Origin: Gymnogyps californianus
Lineage: Eukaryota > Chordata > Aves > Accipitriformes > Cathartidae
Reading direction: 5' to 3'
Assembly: GCF_018139145.2 (NCBI RefSeq)
Contig: NC_059482.1
Coordinates: forward strand, 8,795,294-8,859,293
Length of the DNA: 64,000 bases
The position numbers and the translations under genes are program-made. Under the pieces are notes generated by a model. That model was not told where the DNA came from and did not search any database. It worked only from the letters and a program-made list of their open reading frames with translations. Positions 27,232 to 39,847 of this stretch are shown here, in pieces. The stretch's first letter is position 1. Every line of letters starts with the position of its first letter.

Positions 27232-28336
27232 TACCAGAGATTAGAGAGAAAATACATCAGGTAGCACAGTGGAAGTTTTTCTTATTCTGCTGCAACAATT
27301 ACTGGTAAATAGCTAATTACCTTGTTTAAAAATCTTTCCCGTAATGGGTACTAAAATTGCCTTTAGCTGGAGAAGTAAAAGCAACTAATAATTACTGCAA
27401 AGCAACCAGGTCCAATACCTGGAACCTAAATTAAAAGAAAATGACCACCCGGCACCAGCATGAATATCACTGTTTCATCATCATGCACTGCTAATGCTAC
27501 TAAGGAAAAGAGAGTTCAGAAACACAAGAGGGAAAGGAAAGAAATGTTGCTTTATTTTGTTGCATAAAACAATGAAATCTTCAGCAAACTCATCCTAAAA
27601 AAAGTAACTGGATTCTGGTTCAGCCTCTTTTTGTGGACTGGTTAAAAAAGTGATACATAAATTGGGAAGCCGTCCAGGTTTCTCAAACGAAATCCAGTTT
27701 CCATTTCCCAGCATGTGATCCAAATATCACCACCTTACTTTACAACGTCAATGGAGTGCAATCTTGTAATGAGTTGGTGTTTTAAAGTGGTAAAAGTTCT
27801 ACTTTGTTCTTTTGACATCAGTATAAACTAAAAAAGAATCTGCTCCCCATTTGAAGCAAATCTGGTATACACTAGCTTGTATATTGAAATCCACTAGCAA
27901 TACAATTAGGTGTGATTGTAAGGTACAAGAGGGGAGATTCTTTAGAAAATGTACAAGAGTTTTTACACTTCTTATGCAGCTGAACATGGAGATAAACAAG
28001 AGGAACAGAAAGGTACCTGCCTGTAGATAGAATATATTGATGTACTGCAACTATGAGGTAATAAATTGTTTTAAACAGTATCATCCACTGGGCTGCAGCA
28101 GCCACTTTGGTCACAGTGGGCAAAGAAAAAAGGTTCTGTGGAAATAACTAGCACGAGACCTGCTACTCATTCTAATTTTCATTTTTGAGTTATATAGTAC
28201 ACTCCTACATAGCCACTATTCCATGAAACTAAAGTGTTATAAGCATCAAACAGTTAATATTATCAGGGAGTAAGGAAACTTACTCAAATTTTGGAACGCC
28301 GTTATGAGACAGAAGGGAAAATAGTTCCTGACGTTG

Positions 28337-29422
28337 TGTACTGGGTCTGGCTGGGATGGAGTCAATTTTCTTCACAGTAGCTCCTATGGCACTGTGTTGT
28401 AGATCTGTGACCAAAACAAGGCTGATAGCACACTGATGTTTTAGCTATTGCTGAACAGTATTTGCACAGTGCCAAGGCCTTCTCTGTTTCTCACTCTGCC
28501 CCCCAGTGAACAGACTGGGGGTGGGCAAGGGGTTGGGTGGGGACACGACCAAGCAGATGACCTAAACTAACCAAAGACATTGCATGCCATATAATGTCAT
28601 GCTCAGCAACTGTCGTGGTTTAACGCGGTAGGCAGCTAAACACCACACAGCCGTTCACTCTCTCCCCTCGCCCAGTGGGATGGCAGAGAGAATTGGGGGC
28701 GGGGAAGTAAAATTCATGGGTTGAGGTAACAACAGTTTAATAGGACAGAAAAGGAAGGGAAAATAACAATAATAACAATAAAAGAATTAGAATATACAAA
28801 ACAAGTGATGCACAATGCAATTGCTCACCACCTGCCAACCGGTGCCTAGCCGGTTCCCGAGCAGCGGCCCCCGGTCAGCTTTTCCCCTAGTTTATATACT
28901 GAGCATGATGTCATATGGTATGGAATATCCCTTAGGCCAGTTTGGGTCAGCTGTCCTGGCTGTGTCCCCTCCCAGCTTCTTGTGCACTCCCCACCCCCCC
29001 ACCTGCCTCCTTGCTGGCAGGGCGGTATGAGAAGGTGAAGAGTCCTTGACTTAGTGTAAACACTGCTTAGCCACAACTAAAACATCAGTGTGTTATCAAT
29101 GTTATTCTCATCCTAAATCCAAAACACAGCACTGTACCAGCTACTAGGAAGAAAATTAACTCTATCCCAGCCGAAACCCAGACAGCAATAAAAACAAAGA
29201 GGAGAGGGTCTGGGGAGGTTAGCCATTTTTTTGCTTGAACTGGCTGAGCATAGGTCTACCCATAGAAGACAGCGAGTGATTGCCTTTGCATCATTACTTA
29301 TTAAATGATTTTTTTTCTTGCTTTTACTCTTCCTTTCCTCTTCCCCCATCCCACTGTGGGGGACGGGAAGTGAGTAAGCAGCTGTGTGGTGGTTAGCTAC
29401 CTACTGGGGTTAATCCACAACA
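28337..29422 (+). mobile_element. Older solo LTR (type A), interrupted by a second LTR
   Basis: Two pieces, 28337-28610 and 29185-29422, join into one plus-sense LTR of about 506 bp once the inserted LTR and its duplication are removed. The left end reads TGTACTGGGTCTGGCTGGGA and the right end reads GGGGTTAATCCACAACA. The right piece carries the TATA-like AATAAAA just after the insertion point and an ATTAAA signal near 29299. Flanking pentamers are CGTTG and CACTG, which match at three of five positions with two transitions, so a decayed TSD is possible but unproven. It is shorter and more diverged than its relatives, so it is older. Minus-strand open frame 29113-29349 is a shadow. Confidence 0.9.
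28611..29184 (-). mobile_element. Nested solo LTR (type A), inserted in the older LTR
   Basis: A 574-bp LTR with ends TGTCGTGG and CCAGACA on the plus strand and minus sense, opposite to its host LTR. The flanks GCAAC (28606-28610) and GCAAT (29185-29189) are a 5-bp TSD with one change. It carries the TATA motif (complement of 'tttatatac' near 28890) and the ATTAAA signal (complement near 28737). The insertion falls within a few bases of the host LTR's own TATA region. Open frames 28815-29030 and 28846-29076 are LTR shadows. Confidence 0.95.
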
Positions 29423-30084
29423 CACTGCAATCCTGTCTAGTGTTGCAACTGTGAGATCACTACGCTTGTAGCAAGAATCAAGAACTCTCATCTGAAGTTA
29501 CATATTCTAGTTTCTGTTTTATTTCAGAAATGGATTCTATTAATAATTGTCTTACAATCATGCCTTTTTTTTTTTTTTTTTTTGTTTTGTATTTTAAAAG
29601 TACTGCCCCTGGAGCCTAGCTGTATTTTGGTAGTATATCCTTTAATCATCTCTTTCAGTCTTTCTTTGTGTGTCTTTACCCTCCCTTTCAGCCTCTTCCC
29701 AAATTTGCCTTTTCAAGTAAAACCACTTAACCTCTTGACTTTGAAAACAATCCATGGAGCAGGAGAACATCTAAAGTAGATGCACAGTAAGGTAGAGAAG
29801 AGCCAGAAAAGCTGTAAGCATAAGAATGAACTCATAATCAAAAGTTTACAGACAATAAAATCTCTGTTTGAGGAAGGGAACTTCAGGTACCAGAAAATCA
29901 CGATGATTAAGACCTGTAAATACAGTTTTAGTTATATAATACTGCAATGGACTGATGGATGACGGACCCAAACTCTTCTTGGTCATGTCAGAAACTTAGA
30001 AAACCAGAAACTCAGGCTTGGGAGGTTCAGGTTAAGTATTTGGAAAAAACAAAACAAAACAAACCCCCAAACCACAAATTCACT

Positions 30085-30285
30085 AGGAGGATAGTGCAGC
30101 CGTGGGCTAGGTTGCCCTTTCAGGTAGTGGAATCTCCATTCACAGAGGTTTCCAAACCTTTGCTAGACAAAGGTATTGACCTTATCTAGCAGTAGGCTGA
30201 TAATCATTCTCCTTCAAGTGGAAAGTTGGCCTTGATGACCTGTGGGGCTCCAATCCAGGTAACTCTGCTATGATTCTATGACAAA
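30085..30285 (+). mobile_element. CR1 LINE, diverged 3' tail
   Basis: The segment shows the usual CR1 3' order: a degenerate 'ggctaggttgccctttcagg', then 'gtggaatctccattcacaga', then 'gccttgatgacctgtggggc' and the terminal 'atgattctatga'. It is about 200 bp, 5'-truncated, and clearly older than the tails at 10359 and 62165. The open frame 29959-30189 is largely this element. Confidence 0.85.
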
Positions 30286-31285
30286 ATTATTCCTTTTCTC
30301 ACAAGAACTTCTGTATCACTGACAGAAGCCAATAGTACTTCAATAATTTCTAGCAGATCCCACTGAAGTGATGCACTTGAGAAGACTTACTCTGAAGCAG
30401 ATGTAATTAGAAAAGGAGAAATAGAAAGCATCTTATACCTTACAGCCAAATACAAGAACCTAATAGAAAAGTATTGGGGTGAGAGAAGGAAGAACACACA
30501 GGGATCTGAGAATCTGACCCCAACAGTCATCGTATTTAGCAAGACTATAACACCAAGATTCTTCTCAGCAGAAGAATTAATCTCACACCTTTAGCCACAG
30601 ACTTCGCTAAATCCAAATATCTTATGGAAAAAAATAAAAACAACCTTTGTGGTTTCAGACTAGAAAGTGCCCTCTGGCTTGACATGGACCACTTTCTGAA
30701 ACGCTTTAGCACTGATCAGTTCTGTTCCATCGCTGTTGGTAAGTTATGTACTCACAGCACAATTTTTAAAAGATAATGTAGCTGGCCTAGAGCTACGTTT
30801 TGAGGATACTGTAGGCAACTTAAGAGGGAATTTTCTGTCAATTATATTGAGCTGCCAATGAGTAATGTCTCAAAGTGAAATGGGGACAGATCTAAATAGG
30901 GGAATGTTATCCTCAGATAATATGGTTCTGTAAATGCATTTACCATGTTTAACTACAGGTGAGAGGCATTATTTCCAATGAAATAACAACTTGTGGGAGC
31001 ATAACCCAGGGAAACATCTGCCAACAATCTGAAATTCACATATAACAGTCCCTGCTCCACAGTTTCTGCTGAACTGGGAATTTTATCCATTAGAATTTAA
31101 ATGTCATTTAATGGACTCTTTTAAAGAAAGCCTGTTGTGTTATCTCTCTTTTTGCTTCTTGTATATTCTATTATACTACCTACTGCAAAATGAGCTGGTT
31201 GTTTGAAATCCTTTACTTGCCTGAACTCTTTACTTTTCTAAATTCTGTTAATACTCTCCTAGCTGTTTTTAAATTTAAAGTTTTG

Positions 31286-31729
31286 TTATAATACTTTCAC
31301 TTCAACATAATGAGAAAGACTGATGTTTATATTAAGTGTTACAGTCACATTTCTGCTTCTTTGGAGGATTGTTTCTGCAGAACATTTAATAAACAGTTGC
31401 TGTTTCAGTTCTCTGCTGTAATATCTAGTTGGTGAAATTAATAATTTGAAGTATTTGCACTTCACCAATATCAGGACTCCTAAACTATCCTTTTCCTTCT
31501 TCACTGACAGGAAACAAGGCTGGAATTTCCTCACATTTTGCCCGTTTCTGGTCACATGGCCATTGGAATACATTAGAGCATCTAAAAAGAACCTGCTCAG
31601 AGCGTAGCCAACTGCTTGGGTCTGCAGAAACATGAGAATGTACTTCTTTGACCTTTCAACTACGAACATTCCTATTGCAAGAAGGGTTGCATCACTTGCT
31701 GCTCGGCAGGACTTTCTGAGCAGTAGCAT
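31286..31729 (-). other. Unexplained 147-codon open frame
   Basis: This is the longest open frame outside repeat DNA in non-low-complexity sequence. The predicted protein starts MLLLRKSCRAASDATLLAIG and is basic, with no signal peptide, zinc-binding spacing, transposase or reverse-transcriptase motif that I recognise. No initiation context, splice structure or neighbouring exon supports it. A random open frame of this length is uncommon but possible in six frames over 64 kb. A decayed retrocopy is an alternative. I would not annotate it as a gene without expression or conservation. Confidence 0.12.
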
Positions 31730-32862
31730 ACTAACTGTTCAATACCAAATAGCAAAGACTTTAAAAAACAAACAAACAACCCCCCCCTCCAAAATCTTAA
31801 ACTGAACAATCATTTGTACTCAAATGTTTAAAACTCCTAGACTTTCCAAAACTTTCCCAAATCATCATGACATAGTAGAAATGCTCTTGACCAAGAAATT
31901 GTATGAACACAAATACAATCAAAGGCAAAAATCACTCACAGAAATCTCTGCAAACTGTACTTTGTATTAAATCTTAAGCAGGCTAAAAATCCAAACTGCG
32001 TTTGCCAATTCAGATTATTTTGTTCAAACTCTCTTCTTCTATTACTTCAGGGTATAGCCAACATGAACAAGCTTTTCCTACAGTAACATCAGGGCCGTGT
32101 AATGTTGTCTTTTCTCACCTAATTTGAAATGAATGAACAAGTTATCCTCACAGTTTCTTCTAGAAGACAGTAAAATGGGTTCCACGGGAACCAGTGGGAA
32201 AGTAGCACCTGGCAAGGGTTCATGCAAGAGAATTGTTGCATCACCGTTCTATTTACCTGCTACCATTTTTAGAATAACTGTTAGCTTTTTTTCAGGTATT
32301 CTTTGTGTGTAATATTCTCTTCCCCTATCTTATCTCACCTCTTAAGATGTTATAAGATACATAATTACTGCAAGTCTCAAAGTCAAGCTCATGGAAAATA
32401 CCCGATTTTAAAAATATCATATTTTGTCCCTGCACTATAGTTTTTATCCAGTTATAGCAGGCTTCCCTGAACAATTATGGCTACAGTACTGTCTTTATCA
32501 TCTGACAACTTCACTATGCAGACTTCTTTTTACTGTTGTAATAACTGGTATAACGGCATGCTACTTTGCAAGACAGTAGCATAAACAAGGTTATTTCAGG
32601 AACATGGAGATGTTCATTGCTCTCAAGTTGGGTAAACATAAATAAATGGTAACTTAAAAATATTTAAAGTAGTCATGGTATATTTGATGACTCCGCTTCC
32701 CAGCATATCTGTCATGTTACTGCGCATTTTTTCTAGCTCTTTTAAATGGAAAATTTTTGCTTATGCCCTTATCTGCTAATTAGTTTAGAGCTTCTTTGGA
32801 TGAATCACCACAGCTGGTTCCATGAAATTCTGACAGTTTTTCATTTACTCAGGAAACTAGTT

Positions 32863-33545
32863 TGTCCTTAGGGATCTGGGGGTGCTGGTCAACAGCAGGG
32901 TCAATAGGAGTCAGCAGTGTGCCCCGGCAGCCAAGAAGGCAAACCGCATTCTGGGGTGCATTAAATACAGCATAACCAGCCGGTCAAAAGAGATGATTAT
33001 TCTGCTGTATTCAGTGTTGGTGCGGCCTCACCTTGAGTACTGTGTGTAGTTCTGGGCACCACAATTTAAGGATGTTCAGGTACTTGAATGCATCCAGAGG
33101 AGGGCAACAAAGCCAGCGAAAGGGCTGGAAGGCATGTCCTATGAGGAGCGACTAAGGGCTTTGGGCTTGTCTAGTTTGGAGACAAGGAGGCTGAGGGGTG
33201 ACCTCATTGCTCTCTACAGCTTCCAGAAGAGAGAAAGCAGAGAGGGAGGTGCTGATCTCTTTTCCCTGGTATCCAGTGATAGGACACGTCAGAATGGTTC
33301 AAAGCTGCGCCAGGGGAGGTTTAGACTGGACATTAGCAAGCATTTCTTTACCGAGAGGGTTGGTCAAACACTGGAACAGGCTTCCTAGAGAGCCTTGGTC
33401 AAGGCCCCAAGTCTGTCAGTGCTTAAGAGGCATTTGGACAATGCCCTTAATAACGTGCTTTAACTTGGTCAGACCTGAATTGGTCAGGCAGTTGGACTAG
33501 GTGATCGTTGTAGGTCCCTTCCAACTGAAATAGTCTATTCTACTG
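32863..33545 (+). mobile_element. CR1 LINE, 5'-truncated, end of ORF2 plus 3' tail
   Basis: About 680 bp of CR1 in sense orientation. It includes 'ttagggatctgggggtgctg', 'ctcaccttgagtactgtgtg' followed by 'tagttctgggcacca', 'tcctatgaggagcgactaag', 'aggctgaggggtgacctcat' and 'caggggaggtttagactgga'. It ends in an ATTCTATTCTACT-type tail. In one frame it reads like the C-terminal part of CR1 ORF2 ([20 protein letters not shown], then further on [15 protein letters not shown]), with stops, so it is not functional. The tail differs from the subfamily at 10359 and 62165. Open frames 33134-33388 and 33198-33500 belong to it. Confidence 0.97.
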
Positions 33546-36500
33546 TATTTGCAATCATGTCTAATGGATACTGGCACTAACTATGAAGAGAGGATTTAGG
33601 AATAAGATAACAAAAATCTAAATCTCTAAGCCATTTGTAAATTGTAAATAAAGTATAATGCATTATAATAAATTGTCATTCCAAATCCCACTGACCATGC
33701 AAATAAGCAAATCCATGTTAGCTCTAAAGTCTAATATAACTCTCAAATAAGTCACTTCAGTTAGTGATGGCTGAAACAGATGTGCAGAGCATTCTTCTTA
33801 AATGCACTGATAAATAATAATGCACTGATAAATATAAACTGATATATACAGATTTAAGAATTTTAGTATTTTCTTTCAGCTGTAATATATTATTTCAAAA
33901 AAGCAGCTAACCTTTTGTATTAAGCACTATTCTCCAACTTCCCCATCCCTTCGCTGCATTAGTAACAATGCATTAAAAACAAAACAAAAACAAACAAGCC
34001 AGCATTTCAAGGACATTATATCAATGCAAAAGATTATGATTTAATGATATAACTTCCACTTTCAATTATAAATAGTCATTACAGAGGGTTTGGTGCCTTG
34101 TATATTATACACTTACAAAAGGACAACACTGGCATCTCATTTCATACAAAACTTTGAATAAATGGGTGATTTGGAAAATAGTTTAATTGATTATACAGGA
34201 ATTAATACATTTATGCTCCTACACAAAGCTAATCAGATCTACTGCAAACTGTCCTGTTTTGTACACAATTCAGATCCAAAGCAGAAGCAGAGTTCATGAA
34301 ATCACTTGAGTCCACATGGTTAAACATTTAATCAATCTGGCCCCACTGTTCCTTCAACTGGCAGCTGGTAAGTGGTAAATAAGGTACTTAAAATAATAAT
34401 TTTAAACATATCAGTTACGATTACAAACATTTAATTTGAACAGTCATAACATAGTTGTTTGACACTTAGGTTTAGATCTCTCAAACATAGTATCATCAGG
34501 ACTCCTACAACAATTTCAGCCATTTCTTACTGGTTATAATGTATGAATGTATGCGGAGCTACATGAATTAATCCTTTGCACTATTTTTTTGGTAACTGGT
34601 TTTATATTACCTTCTGTGTCTGTATATAACAAGCATCTAACAAGCATCTCGCAGTAAAATTGAAAGCCCACTAGGCCTTCCTGGTTTTATTCCCCGTGTT
34701 GGTTTGCTTTTTCCTCTAAAACGGACACTAATAATCACTTATCAATAATTCCTTCTTTCTCACTGTCACTCTGTCAAATATGTTCAGTAACATATGAGTA
34801 AGAGAAGAGCTGCAGGAGACCTGACCTAGAATTCAAAAGTCAAGCTATGTTTTTTCTAGTGATTTGATTAACACACCCAACATTCATTAATGCCCTCATT
34901 TTCAGAAGTACTTATTTAATTCCCCATATAGTGAACAAGAGCTGTGGGTATCTGATGTCTGAAAAGGCTAGGTTAAACTATTTTGTAATTGCACTTAGAT
35001 AACAATTTTGTTGTTGATGCATGAAGTGGAATAAAATCCTATTTTCTCATTAAACTAGCTGCATCATCTCCAGAAATTAATGATCGTTAAGAAAAAGCCT
35101 AAATTAAATTAAAAAAATCCACACTGGATAGTGGTGAACGTGCGACTCCATTATGCACTGGAGACTGAGGTACTAGGATAAAAATTATACTCTTTAAATT
35201 ACTCTCATTTTCTTTGTAAGGTATCCATGTGTGCACATGATCAACAAATAAACAAGAAAAGCCAAGAAGATACTGCCCTCTGTGAGAAGGGCAGTAAGGA
35301 AACACAAGGATTCTTGCTGTCTGCGTGACAAGGGAACCCTAGGCTGATAGGAATTAGGACTAGGGAAGGCACCAAGGACCCTGTAAGGCAGACTGCAGAC
35401 TTACAAGGTAGTCCTTATTATCCAATGGGCTCTTTTTCTGCCAAAGCCTTTTACTTTCAATGCAGTGTCAGAAAGAACTACTTAACTGTCTGGTCCAGAA
35501 ACACTGTGATTAGCTCCTAGGTAACTTCAGTGCTGTCCCCTACTAAGGGAATGAGGACGCGTGTTCCAAGGCGTTGCTCCCCAATTTCCAGTAAATTATC
35601 TCCTGACATTTCACAGCCCACAGCTCTCTCAGACCCAGGCTGAGAAGCAGTTGCTTCAAGTTTACTATCTAAATGGCTTCATCTTGTGCTAGTCATACTT
35701 TAGAATTCACTCTAGTATGGTAAGAACATTTAACTTTTGAGATCAGAGGAGTGTAGGCGCATCAAACCTTGGAAATCCAGGATCTTGATGTTGAGGAGTG
35801 TATGAATTTCCTTCCAGGTCTAACAGCAATAAACAAGGGCAATATCTAAAGAAAGACCACCCATGTAACTTCAGGGTTTAACTGGATCTGCTAGGTGAAA
35901 CTAGAGTACCCTTAAGAACAAAGGGTCTTTTTTCTTGTTAAGTTATATTACACTAAGATACAAACTATTACTGTGACTCATGTTGATCTTTTTTCTGTAC
36001 TGGTTTGGGAGCCATTTCTCAAAAATCTGAGTAATTGCAAAATGGAAACTTTTGTGGATATGTGACGAAAAAGACCATAAGCATGTTTTACTTTAAACAT
36101 ACCTGAAAATAGTCTAAGTCTCCTTCTTTTGATCAGTAAAAGAGAAGCTTCCACCTTCTTGGCCACTCTCTGAAGAAATTAAAAAAGCAGTTTCTGTCCA
36201 AAGTGTTTTTCCAAACATGTCACTGTGTGATATGTAAGTCTACCTCTTAGATGTACACATTTGTCAACATATACAGAATTATTAAAATGGTCCAGTTCTG
36301 TATCTGTGGTTTAGCACATCATTGTTTTATAATCCAGCAAAAATGAATCACTAGTTCCACTAGCACTATTAACAATTGAAGCTGTATATCATTATATCAG
36401 TTTTAAAATGAAACAGCACCTCAAAGGATAGGGACTGATAGAAAAGGTAAAAACTTTGTAAATGATAAAATAGAGGGTAACTTGACCTTTGTATGAAAGT

Positions 36501-38411
36501 TGGATTTCACTTTAGCCTAATTAGATTGCAAATCATCTCCTCTCTATTCAGGGTAATTTACTTTAAAAACATGAAAATAGGATGTTTCATCTGAGTGCAT
36601 GTTGAAACTACATAAACAAAATTTACATCAAGAGCTATCTAAAAGGGCCCAGAACCAGGGCATTTAGCTCTTCTATATTCATGATGCAGTTAGCTGACTC
36701 ACAACAAACTTATCTTACATCATTTAAGCTAACCTGGACAACCTTGCATAAGGGCCACCTGTTATCTGCCTAATCATCACTTCATTCGCAGTCTCTTCTT
36801 GCATCTAAGCCACTTTTTAAACTTATACTGTTATTAATTCTATACATAAAAATGAGTTCTGGCAATTTCCTGATTTTCCTCTCACCTGCTAAGTAATAAT
36901 CAGGTTGCATAAGGTTTCCCATTAAACAGAATTCTTTTAGATGTTCAGACTTTAGAGCTGATTTTAGCACAGGGAGCAGATGTTAATAGGTTCTCATCAG
37001 CTTCTTCAGCTTGTTTTCTGTAGCATGCTTCTACTTCAGTATTACATATTCTGCTTCTTTTCCTTTCATTCTTTATTCGAAAATTTTAAAAGTATTTTAT
37101 TGTCTCTTTGGGAAAATGCTATAGAATTTACTGGGGCTAAACCAAACAGAATTCTAGATAGCTTTAATTATTAAACGTAAGAGATATCTTACTGACAGAA
37201 GTTTTAGAAACACTAAAAGTAAAAAGACATCTAGATTTCACTTTGAATTGCTGGTATTTAAAAACAAACAAACAAAACCAAACCAACACTGTAAGATACA
37301 CAAATTCTACATTCTACTCTACACATGAAAAATTGAGCATTCCTTTCCCCTTCAGAAAATTGCCCACCAACCCAGCTGTTCAAAGTATTCGGGAATGAAG
37401 ACAAGAATAACTGCATCAGAAAAAGAAAAAAAAAAAAAACAGAAAACCTGAAAGGCTTGCGGCTTGAGTTGTTTCAAGTTCCCCATCAAAACAGTTACTA
37501 GCTCATGCTCTGTGTTGTTTTTATTATGGTTATACAGCTTCAAGTTTATAGATGACTTGTATTCAACTAATGTAGACAAAGCAAGAAGCTACTGGCCCAC
37601 GAATATTGTGTGGGTTTACAATGGACCTTGATTACTTTTCTGCACAGTGCTCAGCTTCAGAACACAACGCTAGAATTCCTGTGGAATCCATTCCTCTTAA
37701 TATATGCATCTGCCAGATTAGGCACTGTAAAAGAAGCAACTAGTTTAAGGCTTAGTGTTCAGATAGGTACCAACCCTGAAACTGGGACAACTCTGGATCA
37801 GTACAGGGCCAAAATACTAGAAGCCTTTCATGAATAAGAGCTTATTAGTGATTTACAGTCATTTCACTTAAGGATGTGATATTGAACCTCATAACTCATG
37901 AGAACCTTCTAAGGTTTATTACTTTCTCAAAGTAGTAGTAGTTTGCTTTGATTCTTTTCTCATATCATAATAGAATATTGCCTTTGAATGGGAAGCATGA
38001 TAGTTAAATGCTTCTGAAAATTTTACACAGTTCAAGTGTTAAAATATTTTTTCACCTTTGCTCTTCTTCATACTGTAAGATCTACATTAAAGTCAGAGTT
38101 CAGGTATCTATCTGTAAGTTGACTATTACAATGATGAACTAATTTTAAATACTAACTTCAAGTACCTGGCACCTAAACTACCATCAACACCTTCTGTTTC
38201 ATACCTAGATCTGTGTTCAATCTCTAAGTAGGGCCAAGAGCTCCAGAATGGGACATACCTGCGAATAGGCTGAACAGATTTGACTGGACAGAAACCAGAA
38301 AAAATACTGCAAATGATGTGTCTAAACCCTTTACTTCTGAGGCTTTCATTTATAAGTGCAGTTAGATAGGAATCAACTATGAATGCACAGCTAAAAATCT
38401 CAAGTTTGACG
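33546..38411. other. Unique noncoding DNA
   Basis: Nearly 5 kb with no recognisable gene or repeat. Open frames are at most 75 codons, apart from 38126-38437 (minus), which runs into the LTR edge. Short A-rich microsatellite-like runs occur at 33978-34000 and 37260-37290. Confidence 0.5.
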
Positions 38412-39017
38412 TGTTGTGGTTTAACCCCAGCCAGCAACTAAGCACCACACAGCCGGTCGCCCACTCCTCCCCCCTCCCAGTGGGATGGGGAGGAGAATCG
38501 AGAAAAAGAAGTAAAACTTGTGGGTTGAGATAAGAATGGTTTAATAGCTAAAGTAAAATAAAATATAATAATAACAATAATAAAAAAATAATAATAATAA
38601 TAGTAGTAATGAAAAGGATTATAACAAAAAAAGAGAGAGAGAAATAAAACCCAAGAAGATACAATTGATGCACAATGCAACTGCTCACCACCCGCTGACC
38701 GATGCCCAAGCAGTGATCCGCCCCTCCTGGCCAACTCCCCCCCTGGTTATATACTGGGCATGACATTCTATTGTATGGAATATCCCTTTGGCGAGTTGGG
38801 GTCAGCTGCCCCGGCTCTGCTCCCTCCCAGCTTCTTGTGCACCTGCTTGCCGGCACAGCATGGGAAACTGAAAAGTCCTTGGCTTAAGATAAGCGCTACT
38901 TAGCAACAACTAAAACATCAGCATGTTATCAACAGTATTCTCACACTAAATCCAAAACACAGCACTGTACCAACTACTAAGAAGATGATTAACTCTATCC
39001 CAGCCGAAACCAGGACA
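38412..39017 (-). mobile_element. Solo LTR (type A), no visible TSD
   Basis: A 606-bp LTR with intact TG...CA termini (TGTTGTGGTTTAACCCC to AAACCAGGACA on plus), minus sense. It has a TATATAA box (complement near 38747) and an expanded AAT/ATA run at 38556-38610. The flanks TGACG and ATATG do not match, unlike most other LTRs here. Either the duplication has decayed, or this LTR came from recombination between elements at different sites. Minus-strand open frames 38438-38856 are low-complexity shadows. Confidence 0.92.
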
Positions 39018-39268
39018 ATATGTATGCACATTTTTATTTAAGGAATGGAGCAAGACTGCATTTTTTCTTTTCTGACACAGTTGTCAAAGATCAAGGAAGA
39101 AGTAGCAATAATACTAATTTTGTATCTGTAGTGTATCATATGGTTTTAAATACAGGCACACACGCACCCCCACCCCATGGCTACAGCAATTGCAAGGGTT
39201 ACCCTAAATAGATTCAAACCCTCAAATCCATTTGGCAGGAGCCTGCTGTAACTACCATGTTATACAGA

Positions 39269-39847
39269 TATGGTAAATTGACCCCAGACAGCAGCCAAGT
39301 ATCCACACAGTTCCTCACACTCCCTCACCCCCTTCACCACCTCCTTCCCACCCCCCCGCCAAGCAGGACAGGCGAGAGAACAGGAAGAACAAAGGCAAGA
39401 AGAGTCATGGGTCGAGATAAAGACAGCTTAATAGCTGAAAGAAAGCAGAAAAGGAACCAAGCTATACAAACGCAATCACTCATCACCTCTCACAGTCTAG
39501 CCAGTCTTTGAGCAATGGCTACCTTGGAAGCCAGAAAACCCCACCTTCTTTTCCCTCTACCCATTTTATTCCTGAGCATGACATTACATGGTATGGAATA
39601 TCCCTTTGGTCAGGTGGGGTCAGCTGTCCTGACTGTGTCCCCTCCCAACTTCTTACCCACCCCCAGCCTTCTCACTGGGTGAAACCAGGGTGGGAAAAAG
39701 GGAAAGCCTTGACACTGTGCAAGCACTGTTCAGCAACAGCCATAACATTAATTTGTTACCAACACTGTTTTAGCCACAAATCCAAAACACACCACCACAA
39801 AGGCTGCTATAAAGAAACTTAACTCCATCTCAGCCAGGCCTAGTATA
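39269..39847 (-). mobile_element. Older solo LTR, related subfamily, with exact TSD
   Basis: About 579 bp, minus sense, clearly related to the neighbouring LTRs ('catgacattacatggtatgg', 'ggtcaggtggggtcagctgt', 'aaatccaaaacacaccac') but more diverged. It starts TATGGTAAATTGACCCC and ends CCTAGTATA, so the canonical terminal dinucleotides have mutated. Placing the ends there gives the exact pentamer ACAGA at 39264-39268 and 39848-39852, which supports the borders. The TATA position reads AATAAAA on the minus strand (complement near 39568). Open frames 39257-39511 and 39508-39822 are LTR shadows. It lies 251 bp from the LTR at 38412-39017 in the same orientation. Confidence 0.9.

Larger units (their letters stand above)
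18761..28336. other. Mostly unique noncoding DNA between LTRs
   Basis: No gene is recognised in about 9.6 kb. Open frames reach at most 101 codons and show no family motif. Items inside it are listed separately: a repeated stem at 20.7 kb, poly-T/poly-G at 21.1 kb, an ancient LINE at 23.5-24.3 kb, a candidate first exon at 26.5 kb, and a palindromic relic at 27.15 kb. Confidence 0.5.
29423..32862. other. Noncoding DNA with a CR1 tail and one unexplained open frame
   Basis: A run of about 20 T lies at 29564-29583. The CR1 tail at 30085-30285 and the 147-codon minus-strand open frame at 31286-31729 are described separately. I see nothing else recognisable. Confidence 0.5.

Noticed and set aside
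33134..33500. 84- and 100-codon frames
   Set aside because: They are remnants of the CR1 3' end in two frames, interrupted by stops; not a host gene.
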